Positions 1-8,073 are shown, counted from the stretch's first letter. The stretch: DNA of 20,793 nt from Flavobacteriales bacterium UBA5422 (GCA_002409405.1 DHNG01000029.1:89369-110161); one strand, 5' to 3'. Made by a program: numbers and translations. Notes: a model not told the origin generated them from the letters alone.

Positions 1-565
1 CGCGCCGATCATGTTTTTCATCCTGATTCCTGCGCTGACCATGAGAAGTATCGCAGAGGAGCGAAGAACAGGAACCATCGAATTACTGTTTACCCGCCCG
101 ATCAGCGATTTGAAAATCATTCTGGCGAAATACTTTGCAGGAATTACTCTGCTTATTCTGGCAATCATTCCGACAGTGGTGTATTACATTTCGATGTATT
201 ACCTGTCACTTGAACCGGAAAAATTTGATCACGGGGCAACGATTACATCCTATATCGGATTGATTCTGCTGGGATCGGTTTTTGTAGCCATCGGAATTTT
301 TTCTTCTGCTTTGACAAGTAGCCAAATTGTAGCGTTTATTGTTTCCATGTTCCTGTGCTGGTTGTTTTTTGACGGGTTAAACAGGCTGGGAGCATTTAAC
401 GTAATGGGAAGTTTCGATAATGTTCTGCAATATTTCGGAATGGTGAAACACTACGATGGAATCCGCAAAGGAGTCATCGATACGAGTGATGTTGTTTACT
501 TTTTATCACTCATTCTGTTCTTTATTCTGTCTGCATTGACGGTAATCAAAACATTAAAAAAATAA
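1..565 (+). CDS. gldF: GldF, ABC transporter permease of the gliding-motility family (3' part only)
   Basis: The frame is open from base 2, so the 5' end lies outside the window; the visible part is 187 residues against about 240 for the family. The segment with EERRTGTIELL and TRP is the conserved cytoplasmic stretch of GldF and related ABC-2 type permeases. It is followed by several hydrophobic membrane spans, with the last at the C-terminus just before a short lysine tail. GldF is known as the membrane component of a transporter with the ATPase GldA and the auxiliary protein GldG; its transported substrate is not established, and many gliding Bacteroidota lack the transporter. gldG follows after 18 bases, so the two are almost certainly co-transcribed. 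The internal ATG at 11 is not the true start. Confidence 0.9.
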   Translation, partial: APIMFFILIPALTMRSIAEERRTGTIELLFTRPISDLKIILAKYFAGITLLILAIIPTVVYYISMYYLSLEPEKFDHGATITSYIGLILLGSVFVAIGIFSSALTSSQIVAFIVSMFLCWLFFDGLNRLGAFNVMGSFDNVLQYFGMVKHYDGIRKGVIDTSDVVYFLSLILFFILSALTVIKTLKK

Positions 566-583
566 TACACCTTATTTCGAGCC

Positions 584-2368
584 ATGAGTGCAACCAATAA
601 ATACAAAGGATTATTCAACTGGACATTATTGCTGGTGATTCTTGTCGGAATCATTGCGGTAAATGTAATCAGTGCGTTTGTGTACAAACGGATTGACATG
701 ACAGCAGACCAACGTTATTCCCTTTCTGAAGGGACAATTAAATTACTGTCGGATGAAAAGAAAATCTCCAACAGACTGACGATCCGGATTTACCTGGAAG
801 GGACAATGCCTGCTGAAATCAAACATTTTCGCAATGCGATTGAAGATAAACTCAATGAGTTCAAGCAGTATGCAGGTTCCAGAATCGAGTACAAATTCAT
901 CGATCCGAATGGCGGAACGGAAGAAGAGCAACAAGAGCTGAAAGATCAGTTGTACAATAAAGGAGAAGGTATTTTACCGCTGAACCTGGTGTATCAGAAA
1001 GACGGAGGACAAAATCAGATTCTCCTGTGGCCGGGTGCAGTGATTAATTACGGTGGAACGGATGTGAACGTGATCCAGTTTTTACCGGGAACTCCTGCCG
1101 GAAAACCAAACCGCCTGGAAGGGATTTCCAAATCCATTGAAAATTCGATCAACAACCTGGAATACATTCTCACAAGTTCTATCCGACGTGCTGTTCAGAC
1201 AGAAAAACAGAAGATAGGATTCTTACAGGGACATGGTGAGTTAAGCTATGCGCAGACACAACGGGCCAGAGCACTGATTACACCGTATTTTAACGTTGAA
1301 GACGTGACCATTGACGGTAAATTGAACGCATTAGATCAATACCAGGGATTGATCATTGCGAATCCACGGAATACATTTGACCCCAAAGATTTGTTTGTAA
1401 TTGATCAGTTTCTGATGAAAGGTGGCCGTCTGATGTGTTTTATGGATGCACTTTCTATCAATGAAGATACATTGAATACGAAGGGAATGGTGAACACCAC
1501 TCGGATTAAAACAGGTTTGGAGAGCATGCTGTTTGATTACGGATTGAAGTTAAATGAAAACTACGTCATGGATGCGCGTTGTGCACCAAAGGGAGTGCCA
1601 TTTGCCAACCAGCCGATTATTCCATGGTTCTTTCACGTGCTGGCAACGCCTACATCGCATCCGATTTCACGAAATCTGGAACCCGTATCATTGAAGTACA
1701 CGAGCGAAATTCAGTTTGTTAGTTCAGTACAAGCTGCACTGACTCCGATTCTGACGTCGTCAACCAATTCTACTGTAACAGGATTGGCTCCGTTGGTGAG
1801 TTTAGGAATTCCATTGAATTACGGTAACAACCCGCAATTGGCTCAGAATCCGAATGCGGAAGAAAATAAGAAATGCCTTGCCGGATTGTCTGAGGGGATG
1901 TATCAGTCGTATTTCAAAACACGCATCGTTGATGAATACACAAGTAATCCGGATGCACGGTTTATTACGGACAGTGAGAAAGAAGGAAAGGTTGTATTGG
2001 TAGGAAACGGACGTTTCATTGCCAACAGGTATGATTCAATGGTAAACAATATGACGGGAAAAATGATGTACCGCCCGTTGGAGTTCCCGGATTTAAGAAT
2101 GGATGAAGAACTATATAAATTAAACATTCCGCTCTTGTTTGGAAATCAGGAATTCTTCCAGAATATGGTTGATTATGTAATGGGAGATAATTCGGTACTG
2201 GACATCCGTAGCCGTCAAATTGATATCCGGGAAATTGACAATGCAAAAGTGCAGAGCCATGCCGGCTTCTACAAGGTGGTTAATTTATTGATTCCTTCTT
2301 CACTCCTGATCATCTTTGCAATTGGCTTTGGTTATTTTAGAAAACGAAAATATTCGGTTAAATCATAA
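584..2368 (+). CDS. gldG: GldG, gliding-motility-associated ABC transporter auxiliary protein
   Basis: A 594-residue protein with the family layout: a short cytoplasmic start, one membrane span at about residues 10-33, a large extracytoplasmic region, and a second span near residues 566-586 followed by a basic tail (RKRK). The early stretch with DMTADQRYSLSEGT is the family signature after the first span. The soluble part, including the segment around IGFLQGHGEL, matches the ABC-type auxiliary domain. It presumably works with GldF in the inner membrane, facing the periplasm. The ATG lies 18 bases after gldF, and the next gene follows after 33 bases. Assignment rests on family resemblance and on the gldF-gldG order. 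Confidence 0.9.
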   Translation: MSATNKYKGLFNWTLLLVILVGIIAVNVISAFVYKRIDMTADQRYSLSEGTIKLLSDEKKISNRLTIRIYLEGTMPAEIKHFRNAIEDKLNEFKQYAGSRIEYKFIDPNGGTEEEQQELKDQLYNKGEGILPLNLVYQKDGGQNQILLWPGAVINYGGTDVNVIQFLPGTPAGKPNRLEGISKSIENSINNLEYILTSSIRRAVQTEKQKIGFLQGHGELSYAQTQRARALITPYFNVEDVTIDGKLNALDQYQGLIIANPRNTFDPKDLFVIDQFLMKGGRLMCFMDALSINEDTLNTKGMVNTTRIKTGLESMLFDYGLKLNENYVMDARCAPKGVPFANQPIIPWFFHVLATPTSHPISRNLEPVSLKYTSEIQFVSSVQAALTPILTSSTNSTVTGLAPLVSLGIPLNYGNNPQLAQNPNAEENKKCLAGLSEGMYQSYFKTRIVDEYTSNPDARFITDSEKEGKVVLVGNGRFIANRYDSMVNNMTGKMMYRPLEFPDLRMDEELYKLNIPLLFGNQEFFQNMVDYVMGDNSVLDIRSRQIDIREIDNAKVQSHAGFYKVVNLLIPSSLLIIFAIGFGYFRKRKYSVKS

Positions 2369-2401
2369 GTTGACCAACGTATTTAAACAGATAGTGAATA
2401 T

Positions 2402-3484
2402 ATGAAAAAAGGTATTATTCTGATCATTGTAGTCGTAGTTGTAGGACTGCTGGCTTATTTCGGTTGGAAAATCGTAAAAGGATCCGGTTCTTCCGTTGAA
2501 TCCGAACTGATTGAATTTGCAATTCCCGATACAGACAAAATTGACCGGGTTGTTATTACCGATAACTTTGGAAGGGTGATGGATCTTCGCCGCCAAAAAG
2601 GAAGTGATACATGGACCGATAAAGATGGAGGCTGTATCTCTCAGGAAGGGATTTTTTATATCCTGGATGCATGTAAAAAAATTGAATTTAAAGGATACCT
2701 GACAGATAATTCGGTTGAAACGCATCGAAAAATGATGCTTTCTCAACATACCAAAGTAGAGTATTTCCTGAACGGGAAATGGCACAAAACGTGGTATGTC
2801 GGACCGGCATCTCCGGATCATTTAGGACAGGTTATGCTACTCGAATCAGCAGAACAGGGACTTTCCGCTAAACCGGTGATCATGAGCATCAAAGGAATGT
2901 ATGGAATCATTGAACCGCGTTTTTATGCAGATCCGCTGAAATGGAGATGCACACAAATTTTTGAAATCAGCCCGAAAGACATCAAGAAGGTCGATGTCAA
3001 CTTTCCGCTGCAACCGGCAAGAAGTTTCTCTGTAGAACGATTGGGAGGAGGAAACAATTACAGCGTTCGTCAGCAAAATATCCCGTTACCTGCTGTCGAT
3101 ACACAATATGTGATGTTGTATCTGAACAAGTTTAAAAAGATTCACTATGAAATGCCGAATTACGTGCTCAATGCTACACAGATTGACAGCTTGAAAAAAT
3201 CATCACCCTTCTGTATATTGAAAGTTGATCTGCAAAATGGAAAATCCGAGCGCATCCGCATGTTCCGTATTGCTTCGGAAGCCCCGCAGGTGAATGAACT
3301 GGGGCAACCTGTTACGTATGAAGTAGATCGATTCTGGGCTGAGTTGACCAACGGAGATATCGTCAAGTGCCAGTATTTTGTGTTTGACCCGCTGACATTG
3401 GGACACATGTACTTCCCGTTGGATTTAAAGTCGCTGGATCTGAATAATTACGACGTAAAATCCCCGGATCAATACAAAAAATAG
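2402..3484 (+). CDS. membrane-anchored DUF4340-like protein, third gene of the gldFG operon
   Basis: A 360-residue protein with an N-terminal membrane anchor (a run of I, V, L and G at residues 4-20) and a long soluble part. Residues about 38-75 have the look of DUF4340 domains: a line on an ionic or regulatory difference (DKIDRVVITDNFGRVMDL), a short 'dg..W' segment with TWTDKDGG, then a helical stretch with ILDACKKIEF. DUF4340 proteins are often found next to GldG-like transporter proteins in other bacteria, which agrees with its place 33 bases after gldG. I infer that it is an extracytoplasmic partner of the transporter. Its molecular function is unknown. The family call is from memory of the pattern and is moderately sure; the gene itself is certain. 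Confidence 0.75.
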   Translation: MKKGIILIIVVVVVGLLAYFGWKIVKGSGSSVESELIEFAIPDTDKIDRVVITDNFGRVMDLRRQKGSDTWTDKDGGCISQEGIFYILDACKKIEFKGYLTDNSVETHRKMMLSQHTKVEYFLNGKWHKTWYVGPASPDHLGQVMLLESAEQGLSAKPVIMSIKGMYGIIEPRFYADPLKWRCTQIFEISPKDIKKVDVNFPLQPARSFSVERLGGGNNYSVRQQNIPLPAVDTQYVMLYLNKFKKIHYEMPNYVLNATQIDSLKKSSPFCILKVDLQNGKSERIRMFRIASEAPQVNELGQPVTYEVDRFWAELTNGDIVKCQYFVFDPLTLGHMYFPLDLKSLDLNNYDVKSPDQYKK

Positions 3485-3553
3485 AAGTAACTATTGTTAA
3501 TAAGTATAGGATAAAAATTAGTTGTTTTTCGCTGTTTTTATTGCGATCCTTTA

Positions 3554-3561
3554 TAGTTTTG
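3554..3561 (+). promoter_or_regulatory. candidate -7 element for dnaN
   Basis: TAGTTTTG fits the Bacteroidota -7 consensus TAnnTTTG and lies 20 bases before the dnaN ATG. No clear TTTG -33 box is seen at the expected 17-23 base spacing, so support is partial. The rest of the 97-base gap between 3484 and 3582 is AT-rich and holds no visible terminator for the upstream operon. Confidence 0.45.
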
Positions 3562-3581
3562 AATAACATTAGACAAAAAAT

Positions 3582-4700
3582 ATGAATTTTATAACATCGA
3601 GTACGGCACTTTTGAGACACCTGCAAAGCATTTCAGGTGTATTGAGTACCAGCAATACGTTGCCGATATTGGATAACTTTTTATTTGAGATCGTTGACAA
3701 TCAATTAACAATTTCTGCTTCTGACCTGGAGACAACCATGCGTACATCCATGGAAGTAGAGGCAAACGGAGAAGGTAAAATTGCCATTCCTGCCAAATTG
3801 TTACTGGACGTCCTCAAAAACTTACCGGATCAGCCGTGTACGTTTTCCATTGATTATGCAACATTCGGTATTGAGATTGCATACGATAACGGGAAGTCAA
3901 AAATGGTTGGATTTAACGGTGACGAATTTCCGAAAATCCCGGTAATTGAGAACAGTTCATCTGTTCGCGTTTCAGGAGAAATCATCAGCTCTGCGATCAA
4001 TAAAACATTGTTTGCAACCGGAAATGATGACCTGCGTCCGGTGATGAGTGGCGTTTTCTGCCAGTTTTCCCCGCAGGATATTATTTTTGTAGCAACGGAT
4101 GCACACAAATTGGTGCGCTACCGCAGAACTGATTCATCTGCAGAAACAACATCTTCGTTTATTTTACCAAAGAAACCGTTGAATCTGTTGCGTTCAAATG
4201 TAACATCGGATATTGAGGTGCTGATTGAATACAATGAATCAAATGCTGTGTTTTCTTTTGGAGACATCGTGTTGGTGTGTCGTTTAATTGACGGGAAATA
4301 CCCGAACTACGAAGCGGTAATTCCGAAGGAAAATCCAAATGTATTGATCATCGACAGAACACAATTTCTGGGTTCTATCAAACGCGTTTCGATCTTTGCC
4401 AATAAAACAACACATCAGATAAAGTTAAAGGTGGCAGGTTCTGAACTGGCATTGTCTGCCGAAGATCTGGACTTCTCAAATGAGGCAAATGAACGTTTGA
4501 CATGTAACTATGACGGAGAAGACATGGAAATCGCATTTAACTCCCGTTTCTTGTTGGAAATGTTGAATAACATTGACACAAAAGAGGTGAAACTGGAAAT
4601 GTCGGTTCCAAGCCGTGCAGGTTTGTTGATGCCGGCAGAAAGTACCAACCAGGATGAAGATATCCTGATGCTGGTGATGCCGGTGATGCTAAATAAGTAA
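3582..4700 (+). CDS. dnaN: DNA polymerase III subunit beta (sliding clamp)
   Basis: A 372-residue protein of normal length for the beta clamp, which dimerises into a ring around DNA and tethers the replicative polymerase and repair enzymes. The three repeated clamp domains of about 120 residues can be traced. Domain 1 has the family pattern SNTLPILDNFLFE and SASDLETTMR. The middle domain holds DDLRPVMSGVFC and VATDAHKLVR, which are strongly conserved. The C-terminal domain ends in the usual hydrophobic strand, LMLVMPVMLNK, a variant of the typical 'MPMR' ending. The gene is not beside dnaA here; it sits between the gldFG operon and a terminator. The ATG is preceded by an A-run (gacaaaaaat), the usual start context in this phylum. 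Confidence 0.97.
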   Translation: MNFITSSTALLRHLQSISGVLSTSNTLPILDNFLFEIVDNQLTISASDLETTMRTSMEVEANGEGKIAIPAKLLLDVLKNLPDQPCTFSIDYATFGIEIAYDNGKSKMVGFNGDEFPKIPVIENSSSVRVSGEIISSAINKTLFATGNDDLRPVMSGVFCQFSPQDIIFVATDAHKLVRYRRTDSSAETTSSFILPKKPLNLLRSNVTSDIEVLIEYNESNAVFSFGDIVLVCRLIDGKYPNYEAVIPKENPNVLIIDRTQFLGSIKRVSIFANKTTHQIKLKVAGSELALSAEDLDFSNEANERLTCNYDGEDMEIAFNSRFLLEMLNNIDTKEVKLEMSVPSRAGLLMPAESTNQDEDILMLVMPVMLNK

Positions 4701-4720
4701 TCTTAAGTTTTGTAAATAAG

Positions 4721-4749
4721 AAAGGCGGTTCATTCATGAACCGCCTTTT
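4721..4749. terminator. bidirectional terminator between dnaN and the cold-shock gene
   Basis: A perfect 12-bp stem (4721-4732 with 4737-4748) with the 4-base loop TTCA and GC-rich core GGCGG/CCGCC. It is flanked by AAA on the left and TTTT on the right, so it can end transcripts from both convergent genes: dnaN stops 20 bases before it, and the cold-shock gene on the other strand ends at 4769. Confidence 0.9.
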
Positions 4750-4768
4750 CTGTTCTTAAGGTAATTGA

Positions 4769-4963
4769 TTATCGGATTACCTTTACATTCACTGCATTCA
4801 ATCCTTTTGGACTTTCTTCTACGTCGTAGCTCACCTGATCATTTTCCTGGATTTTATTTACCAGCCCTGATACGTGTACGAAAATGTCTTTTCCGCTTGC
4901 TGCGTCACTAATGAAACCAAACCCTTTTGTTTCATTGAAGAATTTTACTGTTCCTTCTTGCAT
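4769..4963 (-). CDS. CspA-family cold-shock protein
   Basis: A 64-residue, single-domain cold-shock protein, a five-stranded OB fold that binds single-stranded RNA and DNA and melts RNA structure. The RNP1 motif KGFGFI is at residues 13-18 and the RNP2 motif IFVHV at 27-31, with the aromatic residues that stack on bases present. The start MQEGTVKFFNETKGFGFI is typical. It lies 37 bases downstream of the RNA helicase on the same strand with no terminator between them, so the two are probably co-transcribed. RNA helicases and Csp proteins act on the same problem, over-stable RNA at low temperature. The transcript ends at the shared hairpin at 4721-4749. Confidence 0.95.
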   Translation of the reverse strand: MQEGTVKFFNETKGFGFISDAASGKDIFVHVSGLVNKIQENDQVSYDVEESPKGLNAVNVKVIR

Positions 4964-5000
4964 TTGTCTTTAAATTATATGTTATTTATTTGAATAAGGA

Positions 5001-6209
5001 CTAGTCTACAAATGTGTAGGCTGTTCCTGTTTTTCCTGCTCTTCCGGTTCTTCCGATCCGGTGAATATATGTGTCAAAATCCATTGGCAACTGATAATTA
5101 ATCACCAATGTTACATTGTTGACATCGATACCGCGTGCAGCGACATCCGTTGCAACCAACACACGGACATCACCGTTCTTAAATTTATCGAGTGCGTTAA
5201 TCCGGTAATTTTGCGATTTATTTCCATGAATCCGGTCCGATGTAATTCCCGAACCAATGAGTTTCTGAGATAATCTGTTGGCTAAATGTTTTGTTTCCGT
5301 AAACAAAATCACTTTATCAAATTTCGGATTCGCCAATAATTCCAGTAAAAGTTTGTACTTGTCCTGACCTTCCTGTACCCGAATAATGTCCTGATCTACA
5401 TTTTTAGAACTGGTATCTCCCGAATGAATCTCTACAAGGAAAGGATTCGTAACAATCTCATTGATAATTGTCTGCTGCTTTGGATCTTTTGTTGCGGAGA
5501 ACAACAACGTTTGTTTGCGCCTTTTCATCCCATTGATCAATTCCCGAACATCCCGAATAAATCCCATGTCCAGCATCTTATCGAATTCATCCAGCACCAA
5601 TACTTCAAACCGTTCCAGTTTCAGATTTCCACGGTTGCGTAAATCGAGTAAACGCCCCGGAGTCCCGATGAACAGGTCAAAATAATTAGTTAGGCTTCGG
5701 ATATCTTTTTCAATATTGGTTCCCCCGATGTAGCAAGCTGCACGAAGTTTTAATCCTTCTGACAATTTTTTAAATTCATCATAGACCTGAAGAGCCAATT
5801 CCCGCGTTGGGACGATAATCAATGACTGAAATTTTTGATCTTTGTTACGCAACAGATTTTCCAAAATAGGAATAAGAAATGCACCTGTTTTTCCGGTTCC
5901 TGTATTGGCAATACCAATCAGATTTACTCCTTCTACAAGCTGGTCAAAGGTTTTATCCTGAATCTCTGTGGGGGAAACAAATCCCATTTTTTGTATGTTG
6001 GTCTTAAGTTGAGGTTGCAGTTGCATGTCCTCAAATTTTGTTTCCACCGTGATTGTTCTTTCTGAAGCAACTACCGTCGCTTTCTGAATCAATAAGTTGG
6101 GGTTCAGTGTCGATATTTTAGGTGCTTTACTACGTTGTCTGTTTCCTGAAAATCGATGTTTATTGGTGTTCGTTTTTACAGGTTTTTGTTTATTTATACT
6201 TGTTTGCAT
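5001..6209 (-). CDS. DEAD-box-family ATP-dependent RNA helicase (DEFD variant)
   Basis: Counting from the ATG at 6209 the protein has 402 residues: a basic tail of about 60 residues rich in K, R, N and Q, then two RecA-like domains. Visible motifs are the Q motif GFVSPTEIQ (76-84), ANTGTGKT (101-108), PTRELA (134-139), TPGR (183-186), DEFD (207-210), SAT (238-240), the ATDVAARGID segment and HRIGRTGR (383-390). It should unwind short RNA duplexes at the cost of ATP. Two oddities: motif II is DEFD rather than DEAD, and the protein stops 12 residues after HRIGRTGR, so the usual last helix of the second domain is missing. A longer reading from a GTG at 6239 is possible, but the A-rich context favours the ATG. 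It is followed by a cold-shock gene. Confidence 0.93.
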   Translation of the reverse strand: MQTSINKQKPVKTNTNKHRFSGNRQRSKAPKISTLNPNLLIQKATVVASERTITVETKFEDMQLQPQLKTNIQKMGFVSPTEIQDKTFDQLVEGVNLIGIANTGTGKTGAFLIPILENLLRNKDQKFQSLIIVPTRELALQVYDEFKKLSEGLKLRAACYIGGTNIEKDIRSLTNYFDLFIGTPGRLLDLRNRGNLKLERFEVLVLDEFDKMLDMGFIRDVRELINGMKRRKQTLLFSATKDPKQQTIINEIVTNPFLVEIHSGDTSSKNVDQDIIRVQEGQDKYKLLLELLANPKFDKVILFTETKHLANRLSQKLIGSGITSDRIHGNKSQNYRINALDKFKNGDVRVLVATDVAARGIDVNNVTLVINYQLPMDFDTYIHRIGRTGRAGKTGTAYTFVD

Positions 6210-6222
6210 ATACTTCTTTTTA

Positions 6223-6660
6223 TCCCTATACAGGGACACTATTATTGTTTACAAACCTGGATTTTCCAGGTTTGGTGGTCATGGACAAATGTGTTGCGTT
6301 ACCAATACATTTGTTCCCCGGTGACTTTATTTACAGTACCGGTATTCTGACTAAAGTTCCGAAAATGTGTTGCTTAAAAGAAAGGATGAATCCTTATTGT
6401 ATCTGATTTAAAGGCTTGTCTTACTGTGTTGCCTTGTCATTCTGTTTCGGGAGGGGATTCCTGAAACTACATTTCTCATTCAATAACGCTTTTCGGCAGG
6501 TAACTATTTACCTGAAGTTTTTATTAACCGTCAACCAGTCATTTGGCTGGAGTCATTTACACGAAAATTCTGAAAAATGTAAAGGGTGTTTTGATCCGAT
6601 TTTAGGCCCCTGAAACAATTGAACGGAAATTGTTTCCAAAAATTGAGAATTAACTTGTTC
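6223..6660 (-). promoter_or_regulatory. long hairpin-rich 5' leader of the helicase transcript
   Basis: This stretch has no convincing gene on either strand but much secondary structure. Perfect or near-perfect stems are at 6223-6236 (5 bp), 6253-6273 (9 bp, loop of 3), 6285-6314 (8 bp, loop of 14), 6382-6395 (5 bp), 6445-6466 (8 bp with one G-T), 6497-6514 (7 bp), 6535-6550 (6 bp with one G-T) and 6612-6636 (9 bp, loop of 7). The octamer TGTGTTGC (GCAACACA in the RNA) occurs at 6290, 6366 and 6425. A -7 box just beyond it makes a leader of about 450 nt. I infer cold-dependent or self-regulation of the helicase. The short reading frames inside it on the plus strand look like chance. Confidence 0.6.
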
Positions 6661-6665
6661 GGGTG

Positions 6666-6673
6666 CAAATATA
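6666..6673 (-). promoter_or_regulatory. candidate -7 element of the helicase promoter
   Basis: On the minus strand this reads TATATTTG, an exact match to TAnnTTTG. It marks the border between the structured leader below 6660 and an AT-rich spacer above. No TTG/TTTG box is seen at -33, so the call rests on the -7 box and on position. Confidence 0.45.
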
Positions 6674-6954
6674 CATAATTTTCTGATAGTAAAATATTTA
6701 TTTTCTTTTAGGTGTTTCTTCGGTTATATCAAAATAAACAACTATCTTTGTATAATCAGGTAAGATTCTGTTAAATAAGTGGTGCTATAATTTAGTCTTG
6801 TCGAAACGTTTGGTCGTTTTTTCTTTCTGTTTTATTTCATTTTTATTTTAGAATATAGTTCAATGCACCCTTTTTCAGGGAGATAGCCGATTGAAAAATC
6901 CGCACTTTGGCAGTAGGACTCATATAGTATTCATGATTAATAATAACGAAGCGT
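6674..6954. other. AT-rich divergent intergenic spacer
   Basis: This stretch separates the helicase leader from the desaturase frame. It is T-rich, holds only short chance reading frames, and contains one good plus-strand -7 box at 6743-6750. From 6751 on it would be the untranslated leader of the desaturase mRNA (about 200 nt). An ATG at 6933 opens a frame of only 29 codons that is out of step with the desaturase by one base; see the desaturase entry. Confidence 0.5.
6743..6750 (+). promoter_or_regulatory. candidate -7 element of the desaturase promoter
   Basis: TATCTTTG matches TAnnTTTG exactly and is followed by an A/T-rich start region. The -33 region has no clear TTTG. It would give a leader of about 200 nt before the likely desaturase start near 6955. 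Confidence 0.45.
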
Positions 6955-8046
6955 ATCAAACATCTCAAATTTTCACAGACTGTCGAGCAGGAATTTTCCA
7001 AAGCACTAAAAAGAAGAGTTAATCTATATTTTAAATTAAATAAAGCACATAAACGAGCGAATGTACAAATGGTTTTTAAAACCGTCGCGATGTTGTTGAT
7101 TTATACAATACCTATTGTTTTATTAAATTTTGGTGTTATTACATCCCCCGTTGTTACAATTTTGCTTTATCTCATTAGTGGTTTGGGAATTGCGGGCATC
7201 GGAATGGGGGTAATGCATGATGCGAATCACGGTGCTTATACGAAGCATTCCTGGTTGAATCGCACACTTAGCTATACCCTGGATTACCTGGGATGCAGTA
7301 GTGAAATGTGGAAATTACAGCACAATGTTCTTCATCATACCTATACGAATATTCACGGACACGATGAAGATATTGATGCTCCTTTGTTTTTACTGCGTTT
7401 TTCTCCCTATAGCAAGAGTTATAAAATACACCGGTTTCAGCACTACTATGTGTGGTTCTTCTACGGAATCATGACACTTTACTGGATAACGGTAAAAGAT
7501 TTTAAAAAAGCGGGAGATTACCGGAAGATGGGGTTGATCAGAACAAAGAGAGAATACCGGATGCGATTAATAAAGCTGATTCCGTTGAAAGCATTTTACT
7601 TTTCGTATGCACTGGTTATACCAATGATTGTTGCTCCGTTTTCGGTTTATTGGATCCTGCTTGGTTTCATACTGATGCATGTGCTTGCGGGGATTCTCTT
7701 GAGTGTTGTATTTCAATTGGCACATGTAATGCCGGAGATGCAGTTTCCTCAGCCGGATGAGGATGAAAAAATCAAGGAAAACTGGTACACACACCAGTTA
7801 CAGACAACAAGTAATTTTTCTCCGAAAAACAGATTTCTGTTTTGGTATTTAGGAGGATTAACGAATCAAATAGAACACCATTTATTTCCGAATATTTGTC
7901 ATGTGCATTATCGGAATATAAGTAGAATTGTTGCGCGAACAGCAAGAGATTTTCAGGTTCCTTACTATGTGAATAAGACATTCTTTGCTGCTGTTTCGGG
8001 ACATATAAAAACCCTTCGTGTTCTCGGGAAAATGAAAACACTATAA
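6955..8046 (+). CDS. membrane fatty-acid (acyl-lipid or acyl-CoA) desaturase, start codon unusual
   Basis: A di-iron membrane desaturase that inserts double bonds into acyl chains and so raises membrane fluidity. The three histidine boxes are present: HDANH, HNVLHH and QIEHH (the last with Q in first place, as in front-end desaturases; no cytochrome b5 domain). Hydrophobic spans flank the boxes. The first ATG is at 7069 (325 residues), but the same frame runs open back to 6937 and encodes KFSQTVEQEFSKAL, then RRVNLYF and a stretch that joins smoothly to the first span; this is the known N-terminal pattern of Bacteroidota desaturases. With it the protein has about 363 residues, the family size. 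There is no NTG codon in the extension. The coordinate given assumes an ATC start; a one-base shift from the ATG at 6933 is the alternative. The next gene follows after 27 bases. Confidence 0.88.
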   Translation: MKHLKFSQTVEQEFSKALKRRVNLYFKLNKAHKRANVQMVFKTVAMLLIYTIPIVLLNFGVITSPVVTILLYLISGLGIAGIGMGVMHDANHGAYTKHSWLNRTLSYTLDYLGCSSEMWKLQHNVLHHTYTNIHGHDEDIDAPLFLLRFSPYSKSYKIHRFQHYYVWFFYGIMTLYWITVKDFKKAGDYRKMGLIRTKREYRMRLIKLIPLKAFYFSYALVIPMIVAPFSVYWILLGFILMHVLAGILLSVVFQLAHVMPEMQFPQPDEDEKIKENWYTHQLQTTSNFSPKNRFLFWYLGGLTNQIEHHLFPNICHVHYRNISRIVARTARDFQVPYYVNKTFFAAVSGHIKTLRVLGKMKTL

Positions 8047-8073
8047 TGTTCAATTAAAATCACACAATAAATT

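Noticed and set aside
2363..2821. Minus-strand frame of 152 codons opposite the DUF4340-like gene
   Set aside because: It is the antisense of a clearly coding plus-strand gene and shows no domain or start context.
6237..6239. GTG as the helicase start
   Set aside because: The ATG at 6209 has a better A-rich context and the extra ten residues overlap a small hairpin; homologues would be needed to prefer the GTG.
6339..6346. TACCGGTA palindrome in the helicase leader
   Set aside because: Eight bases only, no partner features; such short palindromes are expected by chance.
6097..6613. Several plus-strand reading frames of 64-94 codons opposite the helicase start and leader
   Set aside because: They overlap one another in different frames, have no recognisable domains and odd composition (many C, F, W, Y); the stretch is better explained as helicase gene plus structured leader.
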